From positions 1,736,001-1,800,000 of the forward strand of contig CAWCUZ010000001.1 in the NCBI GenBank assembly GCA_963798795.1: a stretch of 64,000 nucleotides of DNA, given 5' to 3'. Origin of the DNA: CAWCUZ01 sp963798795. GTDB taxonomy: Bacteria; Acidobacteriota; Vicinamibacteria; Vicinamibacterales; SCN-69-37. Position 1 is the first letter of the stretch. Each line of letters opens with the position of its first letter. Below are positions 1 to 9,688 of this stretch, one piece after another. The notes under the pieces are model-generated. The model did no database searches, had not been told where the DNA came from, and saw only the letters and a list, made by a program, of their open reading frames with translations. A program made the position numbers and the translations under genes.

Positions 1-1125
1 CGCAGCTTCTGGACGTTGTTCGCCACGCGGCTGGCCACGGGAATCGGAGAAGCCACCTGCGCGCCGGCCGCCACCTCGCTCATCGGCGACCTGTTCCCGA
101 CGACGCGCCGCGCGCGGGCGTTGGCCGTCTTCATGCTGGGGCTGCCGTTCGGTCTGGCGCTCAGCTACGCAGTCAGCGGCGCGGTGGCCCAGGCATGGGG
201 ATGGCGCGCGGCATTCTACGTGGCCGCGGCGCCGGGCCTGCTGCTCGCCGTGGCGGTCCTGCGCATCCGGGAGCCGGCGCGCGGCCAGGCCGAGACGACG
301 TCGGTGGGCGCCCGCCGCCGTCCGGGATCGCCCCTGCGCCTGGTGCTGTCGACGCCGACCATCTGGTGGCTGATCGTGGCGGGCGCGCTGCACACGTTCG
401 CCACCTCGACGCTCGGCGCGTTTCTGTCGCCGTTCCTCATCCGCTTCCACGGCCTCGACATCCGACAGGCCGGCTTCGTGTCGATGGCGGTGTTCGGACT
501 GCCCGGCATCGTGGGGCTGATGGCGGGCGGCGCAGGCGCGGACGCGGCCTACCGCCGGCGAACGGACGGACGCCTGCTCGTGGCTGCGACCGCGATAGGC
601 GCGACGGTGCCGCTCGTCTTCCTCGGGCTCGGCCGTCCGGCGGGCGACGTGCTCGGCTTCGGTCTGCTGGCGGGCGTCGCCAGTGCGGCGATGTTCTCCT
701 TCTATCCTGCCGCCTACTCGACCGTGCACGATGTCGTCGAGCCGTCGCTTCGGGGAACCGCCATGGCGGTGCTCTTCATGGCCGTCTACCTGTTTGGCGC
801 CTCGTCCGGGCCGATCGGCACGGGCCTGCTGAGCGACGCCTTCGCGCGTCGCGCGGCGGCCGCCGCGGGCGTGATCATCTCGTCACCCGAAATGCTGGAG
901 TCGTTTCGCGCCGCGGGCCTGCACGCGGCGATGTACGTCGTGCCCGTGATGGGGATCATCATCGCGGCCGCGCTGTTCGCGGCCTCGCGCACGGTCCTCT
1001 CCGACGCGGCGAGGCTGCGCGCGTGGATCGAATCGGACGCTACTCCGTCCGGAGCGCCCGCAGCGGATCCAGCCGCGCCGCGCGGCGCGCCGGCAGGAAG
1101 CAGGCACCCGCCGCCAGCACCGTGA
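1..1125 (+). CDS. MFS transporter, spinster-like (5' end outside window)
   Basis: The frame is open from base 1, so the N-terminus lies upstream; 374 residues are visible, starting near what would be TM4 of a 12-TM carrier. The stretch GIGEA...PAA.SLIGDLFP..RRARALA followed by GWRAAFY matches the central region of spinster-type major facilitator proteins, and about eight hydrophobic helices follow. It is an inner-membrane secondary transporter; the substrate cannot be read from sequence. The last ~40 residues are Pro/Ala-rich, lie after the final helix, and overlap by 86 bp the 3' end of the convergent ADOP gene, so the tail may be readthrough past a lost stop. Family is fairly sure, substrate unknown. 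Confidence 0.85.
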   Translation, partial: RSFWTLFATRLATGIGEATCAPAATSLIGDLFPTTRRARALAVFMLGLPFGLALSYAVSGAVAQAWGWRAAFYVAAAPGLLLAVAVLRIREPARGQAETTSVGARRRPGSPLRLVLSTPTIWWLIVAGALHTFATSTLGAFLSPFLIRFHGLDIRQAGFVSMAVFGLPGIVGLMAGGAGADAAYRRRTDGRLLVAATAIGATVPLVFLGLGRPAGDVLGFGLLAGVASAAMFSFYPAAYSTVHDVVEPSLRGTAMAVLFMAVYLFGASSGPIGTGLLSDAFARRAAAAAGVIISSPEMLESFRAAGLHAAMYVVPVMGIIIAAALFAASRTVLSDAARLRAWIESDATPSGAPAADPAAPRGAPAGSRHPPPAP

Positions 1126-3446
1126 CGAGGCCTGCGGTCATCAGGTAGGTCGAGACGTCCAGCGAGGTCACCCCGAACAGCACCGACGTGAGGGCGCGCG
1201 TCGTTGCGACGGCCGCGGCCAGGCCGCACGCCATGCCGATCCACGCCGGGCGCAGGCCGCGCGCGAGCGTCTGCCGGAGCACCGTTGACGGCGCCGCGCC
1301 GAGCGCTAGGCGGATGCCGGTTTCGCGCGTTCCCACGGCGACCGCATGGCTCAGCAGCCCGTACAGGCCGAAGACGGCGATCACGCCGGCCAGCACCGCG
1401 AAAGCCGCCAGTGGATACAGCACCACCCGCCGGGAGGCCACCCCGCGCGTCTCGTCGCGCGTCTGCACGAGCGTGCGGAGGTCATAGACCGGCACGTCCG
1501 CGTCGAGCGAGGCCATGATGTCGCGCACCGCAGCCGCGAGCACTTCGGGCGTCGCACGGCTCCGCACGACCAGGTGGGACGAACGCGACGGGTCCTGCAG
1601 GCTCGACGTGTAGATGGCGGGCTGGACGGCGTGATCGAGCTCGCCCAGCCGGACGTCATCGACGACGCCGACAATGGCGAACGCCAGGGTGCCGCGCGTG
1701 AGCGCGGCGCGGTGCCCGGTCGGGTCGGCCGTGGCCGGGAACAGGCGGGCGGCAAGGGTGCGGCTGATGACGGCCACGGGGTCCCGCGCGGTGGTGTCGC
1801 CCTCCGTGAAACCGCGTCCCGCCAGCACGCGAATCCCCATCGGTACGGAAGTAGCCGGGGCTGGCGGATCGGATGACGGCGCTGATCGCTGCCGGCGCCG
1901 GACCCGTGCCGTTGACGGCCGCCAGTTCGACGGCGCCGTCGTCCTTGGTGAGCGGAATTTCGTCCACGACCGCGGCCGCCTGGACGAGACCCAAGGCCCC
2001 GACGCGATGCCGCAGCTCGCCGTAGAACGCGCTGATCTGTGACGGTTCACGATAGCGCTCCGCCGGCAGGGCGACGCTCATCGAGACGAGCTGATCCGTC
2101 CGGAAACCCGGGCCGATGCCCAGCAGGCCGTCGAGGCTGCGCACCATCAGCGTCGTCCCCACGAGCAGGACCAGGGCCAGGGCCACCTGGGTGGCCACGA
2201 ACATCCCGCCCCACGGCAGTCGAGCCGTGGCACGCGCGGGCGCCGCGCCGGCTTTGAGGGTGTCCTGCACGTCGGTGCGTCTCACCCCGGCGGCCACGAT
2301 ACCGAGCGCCGGCAGCAGCGCAGCCATCGCCAGTCCGACGCTGAACAGCAGGACGCGCCGATCCAGCGGCACGCCGGCGGCCAGCGGCGTCGCGCCCATC
2401 CACGCCGCCGGCAGGAACCGGAGCGCGACCCGCGACGTCCACCAGCCGACCAGCAGGGCCGCAGCCGCCCCAACCAGTGCGAGCACCCCCAGCTCGATTG
2501 CAAAGCCGCGGAGCACGCGCCCCGTCGAGGCGCCCAGCGCGGCGCGGACCGCGAACTCGCGCCGGCGTCCGGCCGCGCGCGTGGCGGCGAGGTTGGCCAG
2601 ACTGGCCGACGCGGTCAGCGTCACGAACAGGGCGGCCCCGACCAGCAGGAGCAGGATGCGGCGGAAGCCCCCAACGATGGCATCGCGCAGGGTACCCACT
2701 GCGACACGGGGCGCCGGGCTCGACGCCGGCGGGGTCGCAGAGTCGGTAATTGCCTGCAGCTCGGCGCGGGCCGTTGCCGGTGTCGCCCCGTCGGCGAGAC
2801 GGGCAATCACGCTCAGCCAGTGCGAATCGCGCCGGGTCTCGTCAACCGGCGTCACACCGAGCGGCACGAACAGATCGGGCCGGTCCAGCGCGAACTCGAA
2901 TGATGCGGGCAGCACCCCCACCACTTCGTGCGGCACGCCCGACAACTGCAGCGTGGCGCCCACGGCGGGCCGTCCCACGAAGTGCGCCTGCCAGAACGCA
3001 TGTGTCAGGATCACCTCGTGGTCGTGTCCCGCGCGCTGCTCGTCAGGTCGAAATGGCCGGCCCGCGTCGAGCGCCACGCCGAGCGTCTCGAAGAAGTTCG
3101 CGTCGACCTGCGTCACCGCCACTCGCTCCGGCGCGCCGCGGCCCGATACCGTCCGATTGGTCCGGCTGTAGCCGGCGATCGACCGGGCGGTTCGCGCGCG
3201 CGCGGTCCAGTCGCGATAGTCCGGGTACGAGGCCGGGAGTGGACGGCCGTCCGATGGGGTCGACATCGTCACGTGGACGAGCCGGCCGGGGTCCGCGTAC
3301 GGCAGCGGCTTCAGCAGCGCGGCATTGACCGCGGCGAACAGACTGTTGCTGACGCCGACGCCGAGAGCGAGCGTCACGATCACGCTCGCGGTGAAACCCG
3401 GAGCCCGGCTCAACGATCGAATCGCAGTGCGCGCGTCACCAGCCAT
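1040..3446 (-). CDS. ADOP-type MacB/FtsX-like ABC permease, frameshifted
   Basis: This is a duplicated orphan permease of the acidobacterial ADOP type: an N-terminal TM helix (TASVIVTLALGVGVSNSLF), a MacB-like periplasmic domain, three TM helices, a second periplasmic domain and three C-terminal TM helices ending in PARRAARLDPLRALR. Such proteins are thought to act in efflux or lipoprotein export, often without a dedicated ATPase beside them. The start at 3446 is chosen because GGAGGAG lies just upstream; longer starts add a non-homologous leader. The reading frame breaks near 1841-1843: the text up to SPGYFRT is in one frame and MGIRVLAGRGF in the next, consistent with one extra base. Restored length is about 801 residues, normal for the family. 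No PadR gene is attached. Confidence 0.85.
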
Positions 3447-3667
3447 GTGCCTCCTCCGGCGCCCGGGGGCCACGGCCCGGCGCGTGACCGGGCCCGGCGG
3501 TTCATTGTAGCGACGCTGCCAATCCCGCGGTGGTTGGGAAATTTCAGATTCGTCATCGCCGTTCCACCCTTCTCGACCCCGATGCCGGAATCTCCCCCAG
3601 GCACGCGATTCTCTGTCCATAGAGTCATGCCGCGTCGCGTGCTGTCAGTCTGCAGAAGTGGCGGATT

Positions 3668-3683
3668 TGGCACCCGCCTTGCT
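3668..3683 (+). promoter_or_regulatory. Sigma-54 (-24/-12) promoter upstream of PilZ gene
   Basis: TGGCACCCGCCTTGCT matches the sigma-54 consensus TGGCACG-N4-TTGCW at every position except the G after TGGCAC, with correct spacing between the -24 GG and -12 GC. Transcription would start near 3694, leaving a leader of about 95 nt before the PilZ start at 3790. The rest of the 343-bp divergent gap (3447-3789) shows no gene. An NtrC-type activator is encoded elsewhere in this window. Confidence 0.7.
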
Positions 3684-3789
3684 GATCCAGGGGCGAGGAC
3701 GCCGGTCGAAATGTGTCGTCCGAGTCCTATGGAGGCAGGGCCCCACGAAGGCACGCACGGGCCGAGGGGCGAAGCGCCCGGAGATTGAA

Positions 3790-4170
3790 ATGGACGAGAG
3801 CCATCCCGGTCGGCCGATCGACTACCGCGAGCGCCGACGCGTGCCGCGGCTGGAGACCGAGGGCCGCTTGTATGGCTATGTCGAGAAGATCGACGTGCCG
3901 GTGAGCGTCCGCGAGATTGGTCTCGGCGGCTTCTCGATCTCGACGGCCTGCCCGTTCATCGACGACAGCTTTCTCACCTTCCGCCTGATCATCGAAGACG
4001 AGACGTCCGTCCTGCTCCGGGCGCGCGTCGTGCACTGTCGTCCCGACCCGCAGACGGACGGCACCGAGAGCTACGTCACCGGCCTCCAGTTCGTCAACGA
4101 GCCCGAGAATCGCCGCGCCGTCGCGGAGATCATCGACCAGCTCACCTCCGTGATGTCCTTCGAGAACTAG
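3790..4170 (+). CDS. PilZ domain protein
   Basis: A 126-residue protein that is almost entirely one PilZ domain, the cyclic-di-GMP receptor fold. The N-terminal Arg-rich switch (R16 RVP R20, within RERRRVPR) fits the RxxxR part of the ligand motif. The second motif, normally D/NxSxxG, reads EIGLGG, so the Asp/Asn and Ser are replaced and nucleotide binding may be weak or altered. The start at 3790 has GGAG six bases upstream; an upstream in-frame start would begin inside the promoter. The gene is monocistronic, driven by a sigma-54 promoter, and lies beside the minor-pilin operon, so a role in pilus or surface motility control is plausible but inferred. Confidence 0.8.
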   Translation: MDESHPGRPIDYRERRRVPRLETEGRLYGYVEKIDVPVSVREIGLGGFSISTACPFIDDSFLTFRLIIEDETSVLLRARVVHCRPDPQTDGTESYVTGLQFVNEPENRRAVAEIIDQLTSVMSFEN

Positions 4171-4175
4171 AAAGG

Positions 4176-4318
4176 GTTCACGGGTTCAGGGTTCGGTTCG
4201 ATGTTCGCGGTTCGGGGTTCGCGAACTGCGCACCCTTCACCGAACGTGAACCCGGAACCGAACCCCTGAACCCGGAACCCAACCTCTGAACCCTGAACCT
4301 CTGAACCCTGAACCCGAA
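4176..4318. repeat. GGTTC/GAACC low-complexity inverted repeat between convergent genes
   Basis: The gap between the PilZ and PilX stop codons is filled by degenerate GGGTTC-type units in the left half and GAACCC/CTGAACC-type units in the right half. The halves can pair into a long imperfect hairpin. Its place between two convergent genes suits a bidirectional terminator. No gene is seen in it. Confidence 0.7.
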
Positions 4319-4320
4319 GC

Positions 4321-6827
4321 CTACTGCGGGCGGATGAGCTGCGCGAATCCCGTCACGTTCACGTCACGGAACATCGGCGTATGCGGCGGCAGGAGCGAGG
4401 GCGTCAGAAAGTCGGTGTCGAAGTTGAATCCGCGCGAGGGCGGCGCGTAGACGTCGCTGCAGCACTTGTAGGTGCCGTCGGCCTGGCGGCTCGTGAAGAG
4501 GCTGGCGATGGCCCCGCGGAAGTTGAGCGTCTGGCCGCCCCAGTCCTCGAGGAACCGCAGGAAGTTGTGCGCGCCGCCGTCGGTCCCGTAGTCCTGGGCG
4601 TGTCCCGCGATGTACGGGAATGACAGGCCCTTGCCGGCGATGACGGCCATCCGGTACCAGGTCGTCTGGGCGGGCCGGCCGCCCTTGTCGTGCGGATTGA
4701 GAAGCGACGCGTAGTCGTTCCAGTTGCCCGACAGGAGCGTCAGCGAGTCGGTCAGCACGGCCGTCGCGACGTGCGGGTTGCCGAAGCCGCCGTTCGCGTT
4801 CCAGTTGCCCTGGACGTACACCGGGTTCTCGGATGCGATGGTCAGGCCGGGCGCCGCGAGATTGCCGAGCGAGCCGTTGGTCAGTTTGAGGCCGCGCCGG
4901 AAGAACAGCGCCGGATTGCGCTCGGCGATGGCCGCCTCTTCGTCGTTCGCGTAGGCGTTGCCCGGGTCCAGGTTCGTCCAGGGGCGCGCGGCGTTCTGGA
5001 GCGGTGTCGTCAGGTTGCCCCAGGTCACCTGCGCGCCTCCGGGTGTCGAGTAGGGCGCCCGCGGCGTCTGGCCGTAATTGTCGAGCTGGCCGTTGCCGTT
5101 GAAGTCCTCGCCCGTGTCGAGCACGCCGTTCGGCGTGCCGGTTCCCGACGCCGGGTTCACCACGTCCTCGAATCCGTACTCGCCCGTCTCCTGGTTCACC
5201 GTGTTGCGGTTGCCGCGCCGGTCGGAGAAGTACACGGTGAAGCCGTTCGCATTGTCCGACTGCGTGCCGGTGGTGCCGATCACCCCCTGGAACCAGCGCG
5301 ACAGGTTGTGCGCGTCGATCTCGACGTAGTGCATGACGCCGCCGAAGTTCATCGGCGCGGTGTTCGACAGCGTGTCGCGCATGGCGCCCTCGCGGGCGTC
5401 GTAGAGCACGTTCGGGCTCCACTGGTTGCCGTTCGTTTTGTTGCTGTTCGTGGCGCAGCCGTTCAGGGTGCTGCGCGGCCGTTCGAGGCGCACGATCGCG
5501 TTCGGACTCGGGTCGCCGCAGGCAGTCGGCGAGAGCTGCTCGCTCCCGATGCCCAGGTTCAGAATCTCCAGCGTGACATCCGTCCATACGCCGGCGCCGT
5601 TCTTGCGCTCGATCTTGATGTACCCGCCGAGCAGCGGCGTGCCGGACGGCGTTCGCGACCCGAACTTGTTGTTGGTCGAGGCCGCGCCCAGGTTCACGCC
5701 GGGCGACTGGGCGAACGGCTGGTGGTTGATGTCGACCGCCCACGGCTCGGCCACGCCGAGCGGGATCGGCGGCGTGGGTGTCACCGTCGGCAGGCTGGTG
5801 ATGTCGTTGGCCGTGTCCGACAGCAGGATGCGCAGGCTGGCCAGCGTGAAGAAGCGCTCGCCCAGCAGGTTCGGGTTCGTATTGTTCTCGTTGGCCACCG
5901 GCCGCTTGATCAGGTCGATGGGCGAGGCGCCGAAGGCGACCACCGGCAGATCGAGCCGGCGCGCGCCGGTCCGGCCGTTCGCGATGTTGTGGTTGTACGT
6001 GCTGGTCGACAGGTTGGACCAGGTCGGCTCGTTCGGCGCCGACCCGGCGCCGTTCACCACGCTGCCTTCGCTCATGCCCAGGTCGCGAAACAGCCCCGGC
6101 GCCCGCACCACGCTCACGTTGCCCGTGTAGCCGCTGTTGGTGGACCAGCCGTTCGACAACTCCGTGCGGACGATCTCGCCCACGGCCGTGACGCGGTCCG
6201 CCAGGACGTCAGCGTGCTGCCCGCGGCCGCATAGATGTTGGCGTTGCTGTGCACCCGGCCGCCGAAGTTGAACGTCGGGCCCGCGAAGAAGCTGAGGTCG
6301 TTCTCCGAGAACATCCCGAACTGGAACACGGGAATGGCCACGGTCTGCAGCGTGCGCGTGAGGCTCGCTTCGGACCCGTCGCCCAGCCGGGCCGTCACCT
6401 GCATCTGGTACGGCGTCGCCAGGCCGACCAGCCCCTGGAAGGGGCCGGACATGACCGTCATGGTCGACGCCGTCGGATTGCCCGCGCCGTCGGTCGGAAA
6501 GGTGATCCGATAGCCGCTCGTGCCGTCGGGCTGCTGCCAGGTCACGCCCAGGTTCGGCGGCGTGTTCGCCAGCGCGGTGATCTGGGCGCCGGTCGGCGCG
6601 AAGTTCACCGAGAACAGGTCGCCGAGATCCGCCGTCAGCTTTTCGAGCCCTGCGTGCGCGGCGTAGAAGGACTGGGTCCGCGTGCCGTCGAGCGAGCGCA
6701 CGCGGGTGTCGGTGATGACCAGTGCCGTGAATCCGGCGGTCAAGCCGGCCATCAGCACCAGAATCATCATGGCGCTCGCCACGGCGGCGCCGCCTTCCTC
6801 ACGGAACTTCGATCCAAGCCACGACAT
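4321..6827 (-). CDS. PilX-like type IV pilus assembly protein, frameshifted
   Basis: Last gene of the minor-pilin operon, 19 bp after pilW. The N-terminus has a short basic leader and one TM helix (ASAMMILVLMAGLTAGFTALVITDT) followed by an SFYAAHAGLE-type segment, as in PilX/MshP-like pilus accessory proteins. The large remainder is extracellular-looking, rich in Asn, Gly and Thr. Around 5090-5180 it has a Ca-binding-type stretch (DTGEDFNGNGQLD), like EF-hand or thrombospondin type-3 loops. The frame changes near 6202-6212: GSTLT in the first frame continues as LADRVTAVGEIVRTEL in the second, consistent with one missing base at a CCAGG site. Restored length is about 835 residues. It may act as a pilus-tip adhesin, which is inference. 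Confidence 0.75.
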
Positions 6828-6846
6828 GGGATCCTCCTGACCCGGG

Positions 6847-7863
6847 CTAGCGGTAGCGGTCCACGAATGTGAGACTGCGCAGGCCGACGTCGGTCGCCAT
6901 CGAGTTGCGCATGTACTGATGCGTCTGCGGGTTCAGATCGAGCGACCGGCCCGACAGGAACAGATTGGCCTTGCGGATGTCGTTGGCGCTGAGCGGCGCC
7001 GGCGGCGTCTCGACGTTGGCCGGGTTCGTCACGCCGTCCACCAGGTCATAGGTGAACTGCAGGTTCTCCACGCCGAGCGCAATCGCGAGCCGCGCCCCGC
7101 CGTTGAGCTGCCGTGTCAGCCGCGGCAGCGTCGGATCGGTCGTCGTGTCGACGTAATAGCTGATCAGGTTGATCCGCGTCGCCGTCGTCGGCGGATAGAC
7201 GCCGGGCAGGGCCTGGAGCTGGGTGATCGACCCGGCCGTCGCCCCCGGCTGGTTCAGGTTGATCGCATCGCCCGGATCGAAGTAGACCGTCTGCGACCCG
7301 TTGATGCGCGTCACCATCTGCATCGCGAAGCCGAGCGCGTTGCTGAACAGGATGAGGTCACCCGGCTTGATGCCGTCGGCGCCCACGATCGACGTGCGGT
7401 TGTCGACCGTCATGCTGCTGCCGTTCGACGCGATCGCCGTGAGCGGCCACTGGTTGAGCGGCAGCGTGGGGTCCGCATACATGAGGTTGACCAGGTCCGT
7501 CTGCACCCCCAGCACCGTCGGGCCCATGCCGCCGCCGGTGGCGAGCGCCGGCAGCGTGGACCAGCTCGCCGGAAACGTGAACCCCGTCCCCGGCGGCCCG
7601 GGACGCTTCACCGCGCCCGCGCCCGCCCCGCCGGGCAGCGGCACGCCGCCGCTGGGAATCCCCTGCCCCGTCTGCATGAAGTCGCGGACCATCAGGCTCA
7701 TCGCCGCCTGCAGGCCGTGGTTCGTGTCCGACACGATGCGGGACGTGTCGGCCAGCCGCATCGCGGTCGTGAAGGTGCTCATCGCGCCGCTGATCACAAT
7801 CAGCGTGAGCGCCGTCGCGAGCAGCACTTCGGCGAGCGTGAAACCGTCGTCGTGTCTACGCAT
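6847..7863 (-). CDS. PilW-like type IV prepilin
   Basis: A 338-residue prepilin. The leader MRRHDDG ends in a classical cleavage site, G^FTLAEVLLATALTL, with Glu at +5, followed by one hydrophobic helix. This marks it for processing by PilD and insertion in the inner membrane before entering the pilus. Size and a long C-terminal beta-rich domain fit PilW-type minor pilins. Its start overlaps the end of the pilV-like gene by 8 bp, so the two are translationally coupled, and pilX follows after 19 bp. Minor pilins of this set prime pilus assembly. Exact naming between PilW and other minor pilins is by context. Confidence 0.85.
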   Translation of the reverse strand: MRRHDDGFTLAEVLLATALTLIVISGAMSTFTTAMRLADTSRIVSDTNHGLQAAMSLMVRDFMQTGQGIPSGGVPLPGGAGAGAVKRPGPPGTGFTFPASWSTLPALATGGGMGPTVLGVQTDLVNLMYADPTLPLNQWPLTAIASNGSSMTVDNRTSIVGADGIKPGDLILFSNALGFAMQMVTRINGSQTVYFDPGDAINLNQPGATAGSITQLQALPGVYPPTTATRINLISYYVDTTTDPTLPRLTRQLNGGARLAIALGVENLQFTYDLVDGVTNPANVETPPAPLSANDIRKANLFLSGRSLDLNPQTHQYMRNSMATDVGLRSLTFVDRYR

Positions 7864-8395
7864 AAGCCGAGAGATACGTGGTCAGCACGAACTGCGACGT
7901 CCCGCTCGAGGTGCGGTAGCGGACGATCACGCGGAGCTGCCGCAGTGTCTGGCTGATGTCGCGGATTTCGATCTCGCGCGTGAAGCCGAACAGCGGCACG
8001 TGCACGTCGTCGGCCGTGCCGAGCAGGCCGTCGGGCCCCGGCTTGATGATCTCCACGAGCGCGCCGTCGTCGTCCGTGTTGCAGAGCCCGTCCGGACCGG
8101 GGTCGCGCACCGCTTCGGGGCCGTCGTGGAACACCCCGCCATCAGCGCCGCTGCCGCCTGCGCGGTTCCGGATCTGCGCCCACGTGAGAATGCGGTTGTC
8201 GCGCGCCTTGAAGACGCTCTCGGCCGCTTCGGCCGCGCGCTGGCTCGCGATGAGCTGATCCTGCGATCCCGTGAGCCGCCGCGCCGCCACCGTGACGACG
8301 CCGAGCAGCGCCACGACGCCGACGATGAGCAGGCCCATCGCGATCATCACTTCGATGAGGGTGAACCCCGCGTCCGATCGATCGCGCGAGATCAC
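7856..8395 (-). CDS. PilV-like type IV prepilin
   Basis: A 179-residue prepilin with cleavage site G^FTLIEVMIAMGLLIVGV after a 9-residue leader. The Leu-Ile-Val-Gly-Val-Val pattern in the helix is typical of PilV-type minor pilins. Two short Asp-rich motifs (DPGPDGLCNTDDDG and GPDGLLGTADDV) near residues 95-130 resemble Ca-binding loops. It begins with GTG one base after the upstream fimT-like stop and overlaps pilW by 8 bp, so it lies inside a tight operon. Function: minor pilin taking part in assembly or adhesion. Confidence 0.85.
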   Translation of the reverse strand: MISRDRSDAGFTLIEVMIAMGLLIVGVVALLGVVTVAARRLTGSQDQLIASQRAAEAAESVFKARDNRILTWAQIRNRAGGSGADGGVFHDGPEAVRDPGPDGLCNTDDDGALVEIIKPGPDGLLGTADDVHVPLFGFTREIEIRDISQTLRQLRVIVRYRTSSGTSQFVLTTYLSAYA

Positions 8396-8396
8396 G

Positions 8397-9005
8397 TCAG
8401 TGCCTCCAGCCGGAGCCGTCCCACCGATAGGTCCGGATGGTGGCGGTCGGCCCGAAAACGGTGAGCGCGCGCGCCGTGGTCACCCGCCCGGGCTGGCCGA
8501 GAAAGACGCTGCCGTTCACCGGATTCCCCGTCGCGTCGGTGAACATGCCGTCGGGCGTGAACATGATCGTCGTCGCGCCGCCGAACGACACGGGCGCGGC
8601 CCGGCCGAATCCATCCGGCGTGTCCGGCACGCTGCCGAAGAGCATGAACTGCGCGTTGTGTTCGAGGACGGCCGTCGACATCAGCGTCGTCCCGGTCGGA
8701 ATGTTGCGGCGCACGACCGTGACCATGTTCGGCGCGGTGAACCGCACCTCCACGGAACGCCGCTGGTTGATGGCCACCTCGCGCGCCAGCTTGAGCTGCC
8801 ACTCGAGAATCCGCAGATCGGCGTCCCCCTGCACGGTCGCCGTCGCCGCGCGGAAGAAGCCGAGGCCGATCGCCAGGACCGTCGTCATCAGTGCCGCGAC
8901 GATCAGCAGCTCGACCATGCCGAACCCGGCATCGCCGCGCCCGGCACGGCACCGCGAGAGAGACCGGAAATCCGGACGAGCGTGGGGAGTGCGCACTCTG
9001 GACAT
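8397..9005 (-). CDS. GspH/FimT-type pseudopilin
   Basis: First gene of the pilin operon, 202 residues. After a long ~27-residue leader there is a prepilin site G^FGMVELLIVAALMTTVLAIGL with Glu at +5, then an ARE..INQRRSVEVRF segment like the GspH/FimT family domain, and a small beta-rich C-terminus. The leader is longer than usual, and no clear ribosome site precedes the ATG at 9005, so a GTG three codons in (about 8996) is an alternative start. A weak sigma-54-like site lies just upstream. Role: minor pseudopilin of the type IV pilus initiation complex. Confidence 0.8.
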   Translation of the reverse strand: MSRVRTPHARPDFRSLSRCRAGRGDAGFGMVELLIVAALMTTVLAIGLGFFRAATATVQGDADLRILEWQLKLAREVAINQRRSVEVRFTAPNMVTVVRRNIPTGTTLMSTAVLEHNAQFMLFGSVPDTPDGFGRAAPVSFGGATTIMFTPDGMFTDATGNPVNGSVFLGQPGRVTTARALTVFGPTATIRTYRWDGSGWRH

Positions 9006-9020
9006 CGCCGCACCGGATGG

Positions 9021-9037
9021 AGCAAGCGCCGTACCGG
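9021..9037 (-). promoter_or_regulatory. Weak sigma-54-like promoter for pilin operon
   Basis: Read on the minus strand, CGGTACGGCGCTTGCT keeps the invariant -24 GG and -12 GC at correct spacing but has two mismatches in the -24 box. Predicted transcription would start about five bases before the first ATG. Sigma-54 control of pilin genes is known (PilS/PilR), so it is plausible but not strong. Confidence 0.35.
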
Positions 9038-9241
9038 CGAGGGCGGGACGGAACTAGCGGCCCTGCAGCGACTTACAGAAGCGAACGGGTCGGCCGGGCG
9101 CCGACGGCTTACAGTTCGGAGGGCTCACATGACAAAACCGCACCTCTGCGGCGGCCTCCCGCGCCGGACGGCCGCTCGGGTGGACATCGGTCCGGTGAGA
9201 CGTTGTAGAGTTGGATGTTCGGCGTGGGTGTGCGGCCGTGC

Positions 9242-9317
9242 GGTGAGTGTAGCTCAATGGTAGAGCACCGGACTGTGGCTCCGGTGGTTGCGGGTTCGAT
9301 CCCCGTCACTCACCCCA
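9242..9317 (+). tRNA. tRNA-His(GTG)
   Basis: A full cloverleaf can be drawn: acceptor 9243-9249/9307-9313, anticodon stem 9268-9272/9280-9284 with loop CTGTGGC (anticodon GTG at 9275-9277), and T-arm 9290-9306. The extra G-1 at 9242 pairs with C73 at 9314, the hallmark of tRNA-His. CCA is encoded at 9315-9317. Confidence 0.97.
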
Positions 9318-9356
9318 TCCTCCGCTGGCCCGTCTCGGGCCCTGGCGGGACGCGGA

Positions 9357-9647
9357 TCAGCGTCCGGCCCGGAACAGCCCACTCACCCACATGGCGGCCA
9401 GCGCCGCCCCCACCCAGAGCACGAGCTGCAGGAGCGCGCGGGTGGCGCCTCCCACGCGCTGCTGCCACTGGCGGTCGACGGTGACGATCCAGAGACCGCC
9501 GGCCACGCCCCACGCGGCGATCCGGCTGATTTCCAGGGGCAGCCAGCGGTCGAGCTGGTCCGGCACGACCACGAGGATGGCGGTCATCAGCAGCCAGACG
9601 CCCAGGGTGGCGGAGAGAAACGTCACAGTGCTCTGGCGGCCTCGCAT
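9357..9647 (-). CDS. Small membrane protein, unknown function
   Basis: A 96-residue protein not recognised as a named family. It has three predicted TM helices: roughly residues 8-28 (FLSATLGVWLLMTAILVVV), 38-58 (ISRIAAWGVAGGLWIV) and 73-93 (LLQLVLWVGAALAAMWVSG), with a short Trp/Gln/Arg-rich loop between the second and third. The start at 9647 is preferred over 9671 because AAGGA lies eight bases upstream. It is divergent from the ExeA-like gene, and the two share a 41-bp promoter region. Nothing further can be said about function. Confidence 0.6.
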   Translation of the reverse strand: MRGRQSTVTFLSATLGVWLLMTAILVVVPDQLDRWLPLEISRIAAWGVAGGLWIVTVDRQWQQRVGGATRALLQLVLWVGAALAAMWVSGLFRAGR

Positions 9648-9676
9648 CCTGCGGATCCTTATAGCAGACAAGCCCG

Positions 9677-9688
9677 TATAATCGGCTC
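9677..9688 (+). promoter_or_regulatory. -10 box placing ExeA-like transcript start at the GTG
   Basis: A perfect TATAAT at 9677-9682 is followed by six bases and then the GTG at 9689. No Shine-Dalgarno fits, so the mRNA probably starts at the initiation codon (leaderless). No convincing -35 box was seen. Confidence 0.6.
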
